Shown piece by piece: positions 60,485-64,000 of a stretch of 64,000 bases of DNA. This stretch comes from DATHTC01 sp035456465 (GTDB lineage Bacteria; Actinomycetota; Thermoleophilia; Gaiellales; Gaiellaceae). Both the position numbers and the translations under genes were made by a program. A model generated the notes under the pieces. The model was not told where the DNA came from, ran no database searches, and saw only the letters and a program-made list of their open reading frames with translations. Numbering within the stretch: the first letter of the stretch is position 1; each line of letters begins with the position of its first letter. The DNA lies in the NCBI GenBank assembly GCA_035456465.1, contig DATIDD010000005.1, positions 1 through 64,000 of the forward strand. The letters are read 5' to 3'.

Positions 60485-61632
60485 GCGCGGTGGGCGCCGT
60501 CACGCCGTTCGGCGACCGCTCCCGCCGTCGCCGCGTGACGAAGGTGGTCGCGTGGCTCGTCGGCATCGCCGTCGTCGTCCTCGTGCTCGACCTGCTCGGC
60601 GTCGACGTCCGCGGCTGGCTGAGCAGCTTCTGGGAGTCGCTCAAGGACGTCTCGATCCAGTACATCGTGGCCGGCCTGGCGCTCCAGACCGTGCAGACGA
60701 CGCTGACGGCGCTCGCGTGGCTGTACATCCTGCGCGCCGGCTACCCCGACGCGGTGATCCCGTACCGGGCGATCCTGGCCGCCTACGCCGCCGGGGTCGC
60801 GATGAACGGCTTCCTGCCGGCGAACATCGGCACGTTCGCCTCGCTGCTCATGTACACGGCCCTGATCGCGGGGGCGAGCTTCACCGGCGTCCTCGGCGCG
60901 ATGGTCGTGCAGAAGATCTTCTTCACGATCGCCGGCACGTTCGTCTACCTCTACCTCTTCCTCTCCGTCCCTGGGTCGTTCAGCCTCCAGCTCGGCTGGT
61001 TCGAGGAGCACCGCGTGCTCGCCGTCGTGCTCATCGGCGGCGGGATCGCGCTCCTCGTGCTGCTCGGGCGAGCCTTCTGGAGCCGGCTGCGCGGGCTGTG
61101 GGAGAAGGCGAGGCAGGGCGGCGCGATCCTCGCCCACCCGCGCGCCTACCTCGTGCGCGTCGTGCTGCCGTCCTTCGGCGCGTGGCTCGCGAAGCTCAGC
61201 GTCATCGCCGTCTTCCTCGCCGCCTACTCGATCCCGGTCACCTTCCACACGGTCATGTCGGTCGCCGGCGGCAACTCGCTGGCGAACACCGTCTCCGCCA
61301 CTCCCGGCGGCGTGGGCATCAACCAGGCGATCAACACCGCCTCGCTCAGCGACGTCACCGACCCCGCGACGGCGGCCGCGTACTCGACGGGCCAGCAGCT
61401 GATCGTCACGGCCTTCAACGTCGTCTTCGCGCTCGTACTCGTCGTCTGGGCGTTCGGGTGGTCCGGCGGGAGGGCGCTGGTCGAGGGGTCGTATGCCGGG
61501 GCCAAGGAGAAGGTCGCCGAGCAGAAGGCCGAGCGCGCCGCGAAGAAGGAGGCAAACCGCGAGCGGGAGGAGGCCGAGGGCGAGACCGGCCTCCGGTCGC
61601 GGCTCGGACGCCGGCGAGGCGACGAGCCGTGA
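60481..61632 (+). CDS. Flippase-like (LPG_synthase_TM / UPF0104) membrane protein
   Basis: The 383-aa protein has about eight helices. It carries the family pattern AILAAYAAGVAMNGFLPANI and ATPGGVGINQAINTASLSDV, with a charged Lys/Glu-rich C-terminal tail. The family includes lipid flippase-like domains of lysyl-phosphatidylglycerol synthases. It overlaps both neighbours (GTGA), so it is the core of an envelope operon. Confidence 0.85.
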   Translation: MSAVGAVTPFGDRSRRRRVTKVVAWLVGIAVVVLVLDLLGVDVRGWLSSFWESLKDVSIQYIVAGLALQTVQTTLTALAWLYILRAGYPDAVIPYRAILAAYAAGVAMNGFLPANIGTFASLLMYTALIAGASFTGVLGAMVVQKIFFTIAGTFVYLYLFLSVPGSFSLQLGWFEEHRVLAVVLIGGGIALLVLLGRAFWSRLRGLWEKARQGGAILAHPRAYLVRVVLPSFGAWLAKLSVIAVFLAAYSIPVTFHTVMSVAGGNSLANTVSATPGGVGINQAINTASLSDVTDPATAAAYSTGQQLIVTAFNVVFALVLVVWAFGWSGGRALVEGSYAGAKEKVAEQKAERAAKKEANREREEAEGETGLRSRLGRRRGDEP

Positions 61633-63647
61633 GCGCTCCCGCTCGCGAGCTCGAGCGTCCGCGCATCCGCCCCGTCCGGCTGCTCGTCGCATGGGTCCTG
61701 TCGGCGGCGGGGATCATGTTCGCGGCCTGGGTCGTCCCCGGCGTCGAGCTCGAGGGGCGCGGGTCGGCGCTCGTCGTCGCCGCGGTGATCGCCGTCCTGA
61801 ACGCGGTCCTGCCGCCGCTCCTCGCGGCGCTGCGGCTGCCGTTCACTCTCGTCCTCGGGCTGCTGCTCGTGCTCGTCCTCGACGCAGCGATGTTCATGCT
61901 CGCCGCGGACCTCGTCCCCGAGCGGATCTCGGTCGACTCGTGGTGGTCGGCCCTCGCCACGGCCTTCGTCGCCTCCGTCGCCTCGGTGATCCTCGACCCG
62001 ATCTTCCGGACGAACGACGACGAGACGTACATGCTCCGCGTGACGCAGCGGATCGCGCGACGCTCGGGCGAGCAGGTGCAGACCGACGTGCCCGGGATCG
62101 TGTTCCTCGAGATCGACGGGCTCGCGCTCCCGGTGCTCCGCCGGGCGATGCGCGACGGGAGCGCCCCCGAGATGGCGAGATGGGTCGCCGACGGCGACTA
62201 CGAGTTGACCGAGTGGGAGACCGACCTCTCCTCGCAGACCGGCGCGAGCCAGGCCGGGATCCTGCTCGGGTCGAACGAGGACATTCCCGCGTTCCGCTGG
62301 ATCGAGAAGGAGAGCGGGCGCACGATGACCTGCTCGAGGCCGGCCGACTGCGAGGAGATCGAGCGCCGCCGCTCGACCGGCGTCGGGCTCCTGCGAAGCG
62401 GCGGCGCGAGCCGCGGGAACCTCCTGTCGGGCGAGGCCGACCACCTGATCCTCACGGTGAGCCGGCTCGCCGCGGAGAAGCGGTCGAATCCCGGCTACCG
62501 CGCGTTCTTCGCGAACGGCTTCAACGTGACCCGCGTGCTCGTCCTGTTCGCCTACGAGGTCGTGCTCGAGTGGACGGCGGCGATCCGGAGCGCGCGCCGG
62601 GACGTCCGCCCGCGCGGCCACCGCGGCGGCAAGTACCCGTTCCTGCGCGCGGCGATGTGCGTCGTGGTGCGGGATCTGATCGTGTACGGCGTCATCTCCG
62701 ACATGATGCGCGGCCGTCCCGCCGTCTACGCGACGTTCTCGAGCTACGACGAGGTCGCGCACCACTCGGGGCTCGAGCGCGCGGACACGCTCGAGGCGCT
62801 ACGGAAGCTCGACCAGCAGTTCGGGCGGATCATGCGCGCACGCCCGTACGCGCCGCGGCCGTACGAGCTCGTCGTCCTCTCGGACCACGGTCAGACGCAG
62901 GGTGCCACCTTCCTGCAGCGGAACGGCTACGGGCTCGTGGACCTCGTGAGCCGCTCGCTCTCGACCGGCGCGGCCGCGGCGTCCGCGACGGGCGACGAGA
63001 CGAACGCGATGGTCGGGCTCGCGGCGAGGGAGGCGACGGGCGCGCGACCGGCCGACCGCACCCCCGGAACGACGATCCCGGGCGAGGAGGTCGCCGTCCT
63101 CGGCTCGGGCAACCTCGGGCTCGTCTACCTGCTCGAGGAGCAGCACCGGATGACGCTGGAGGAGATCGAGGCGCGGCACCCATTGCTGATCCCGGCGCTG
63201 CGCAACCACCCGCACGTCGGCTTCGTGCTCGTGCGCTCCGACGTCCACGGGCCCGTCGCGCTCGGCGCACGCGGGACGCACTACCTCGCCGACGGCCGCG
63301 TCGACGGCGAGGACCCGCTCGTGCACTTCTCGCCGAACGCCGCGCTCCACCTGCGTCGCACCGACGCCTTCCCGCACGTCGCCGACCTCGTGGTCAACAG
63401 CTTCTACGACCCGCAGCTCGACGAGGGCTGCGCGTTCGAGGAGCTGATCTCGTTCCACGGCGGGCTCGGCGGGCCCCAGACCTGCCCGTTCATCCTCCAT
63501 CCTGCGACGCTCCGCGTCCCGGACGATCCGATCGTCGGCGCCGCGGCGGTCCACCGGTTGCTCACCGGCTGGCGCGAGTCGCTCGAGGGCGGCGCGGCCG
63601 CCGTGCCGGCCCCGGCCGGCGCCCGCGCGCGGCCCGGCGCGGCGTGA
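61629..63647 (+). CDS. Four-helix phage-holin-type membrane domain fused to a type I phosphodiesterase
   Basis: In this 672-aa protein, residues 15-125 contain about four helices (LLVAWVLSAAGIMFAAWVVP, LPFTLVLGLLLVLVLDAAMF). Residues 150-640 are an alkaline-phosphatase-superfamily domain: first Asp in FLEIDGLALPVLR, nucleophile segment DLSSQTGASQAGILLGSNED, then YDEVAHHSG and VVLSDHGQTQGA, the metal site. It probably hydrolyses phosphodiesters of lipids or polymers at the membrane. GTG overlaps the flippase-like gene. Confidence 0.85.
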   Translation: MSAPARELERPRIRPVRLLVAWVLSAAGIMFAAWVVPGVELEGRGSALVVAAVIAVLNAVLPPLLAALRLPFTLVLGLLLVLVLDAAMFMLAADLVPERISVDSWWSALATAFVASVASVILDPIFRTNDDETYMLRVTQRIARRSGEQVQTDVPGIVFLEIDGLALPVLRRAMRDGSAPEMARWVADGDYELTEWETDLSSQTGASQAGILLGSNEDIPAFRWIEKESGRTMTCSRPADCEEIERRRSTGVGLLRSGGASRGNLLSGEADHLILTVSRLAAEKRSNPGYRAFFANGFNVTRVLVLFAYEVVLEWTAAIRSARRDVRPRGHRGGKYPFLRAAMCVVVRDLIVYGVISDMMRGRPAVYATFSSYDEVAHHSGLERADTLEALRKLDQQFGRIMRARPYAPRPYELVVLSDHGQTQGATFLQRNGYGLVDLVSRSLSTGAAAASATGDETNAMVGLAAREATGARPADRTPGTTIPGEEVAVLGSGNLGLVYLLEEQHRMTLEEIEARHPLLIPALRNHPHVGFVLVRSDVHGPVALGARGTHYLADGRVDGEDPLVHFSPNAALHLRRTDAFPHVADLVVNSFYDPQLDEGCAFEELISFHGGLGGPQTCPFILHPATLRVPDDPIVGAAAVHRLLTGWRESLEGGAAAVPAPAGARARPGAA

Positions 63648-63666
63648 CGCAGGGTCGGAGGCCGCG

Positions 63667-64000
63667 CTGACGCTTCGGCGAGCGCTGCTGGCGGCCGCCG
63701 GCCTCGCCGTCGTCGCCGTCACGTTCCTGTGGTTCCTGCCCACGATCGCCGACTACGGCGACGTCTGGGACGTCCTGAAGGAACTGTCGTGGGGGTGGAT
63801 CGCCGCCTTCGCCGCCGTCGTGATCGTGAACCTCGCGACGTTCGCGCCGCCGTGGCTCGTCGTGCTGCCACGGCTGCGGTTCTTCCAGGCGCTCGAGCTC
63901 ACGCAGGCGTCGACGGCGCTCTCGATCGTGTTCCCCGCGGGCATGGCCGCCGGCATGGGCGTCTCGTTCGGGATGCTGCAGCGGTGGGGCTTCCCGCGAC
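63667..64000 (+). CDS. Second flippase-like membrane protein, cut by window end, CTG start
   Basis: The frame reads LTLRRALLAAAGLAVVAVTF, then LSWGWIAAFAAVVIVNLATF and LPRLRFFQALELTQASTALS, the UPF0104/LPG_synthase_TM N-terminus. No ATG, GTG or TTG is available before the first helix. A GGAGG at 63657-63661 lies 5 nt before CTG 63667, so CTG is proposed as start. The gene continues beyond the window. It is third in the envelope operon. Confidence 0.6.
   Translation, partial: MTLRRALLAAAGLAVVAVTFLWFLPTIADYGDVWDVLKELSWGWIAAFAAVVIVNLATFAPPWLVVLPRLRFFQALELTQASTALSIVFPAGMAAGMGVSFGMLQRWGFPR

Overview
The window is about 70 percent GC, uses GTG, TTG and ATG starts, and packs genes with 4-base GTGA/ATGA stop-start overlaps. 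It is rich in BTAD (SARP-type), LuxR/NarL and SHOCT proteins. Together with an archaeal-type prolyl-tRNA synthetase and many small proteins with 'RRELAHRVSG' or MBL-like sequences, this suggests a soil actinobacterium of the Thermoleophilia (Gaiellales/Solirubrobacterales). That placement is inference from gene style, not a database result. No prophage, insertion sequence, CRISPR array or complete RNA gene was found.

Layout. (1) 0.2-1.5 kb: small SHOCT and membrane ORFs, a zinc-ribbon relic and the 3' half of a tRNA-Asp with its terminator. (2) 1.56-9.3 kb (minus): a six-gene overlapping operon of stand-alone receiver, NarL-type histidine kinase, peptide-binding lipoprotein, two DppB/C permeases and a fused tandem ABC ATPase. 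(3) 9.4-16.3 kb: a decaying zone with relics of a glycogen-debranching-type enzyme, tRNA-Asp, an SGNH-like secreted protein, a WYL regulator and an epoxide hydrolase. It surrounds an intact BTAD/NB-ARC regulator and a secreted beta-barrel-like protein. (4) 16.4-24.3 kb: proS, an ArgH-like lyase, MBL-like protein, YcaQ-type glycosylase, membrane protein and a YceI/FMN reductase/GNAT operon. (5) 24.4-29.5 kb: a second BTAD regulator with a large secreted protein and small downstream genes. (6) 29.6-41.5 kb: secreted repeat lipoprotein, ECF sigma/anti-sigma pair, TetR/hydrolase pair, CoA-binding protein, a LuxR with an apparently dead alpha/beta-hydrolase and a BBE oxidase, YjbR-type proteins, aldo/keto reductase and AI-2E-type permease. 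(7) 41.6-56.7 kb: a region unified by a repeated 20-bp intergenic element. It holds a NarL response regulator, CMD protein, MalT-type LuxR, histidine kinase, lipoprotein, membrane proteins, an anaerobic sulfatase-maturase operon, DUF6325, a class II amidotransferase and a cytosolic Cys-type arylsulfatase. (8) 56.8-64 kb: ZIP permease, SCP2 plus glucosidase pair, and an envelope operon of two flippase-like proteins around a membrane-anchored phosphodiesterase.

The most interesting signals are regulatory. The 20-bp pseudo-palindrome NTCAYCCNNNNNGGAYGATG recurs at least eight times between 41.6 and 54.4 kb, always near gene starts, and defines a candidate regulon that includes the sulfatase, its neighbours and two tiny membrane peptides. 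Separately, both BTAD regulators sit beside direct repeats with an exact 11-bp period, the spacing typical of SARP binding sites, and each set has its own sequence.
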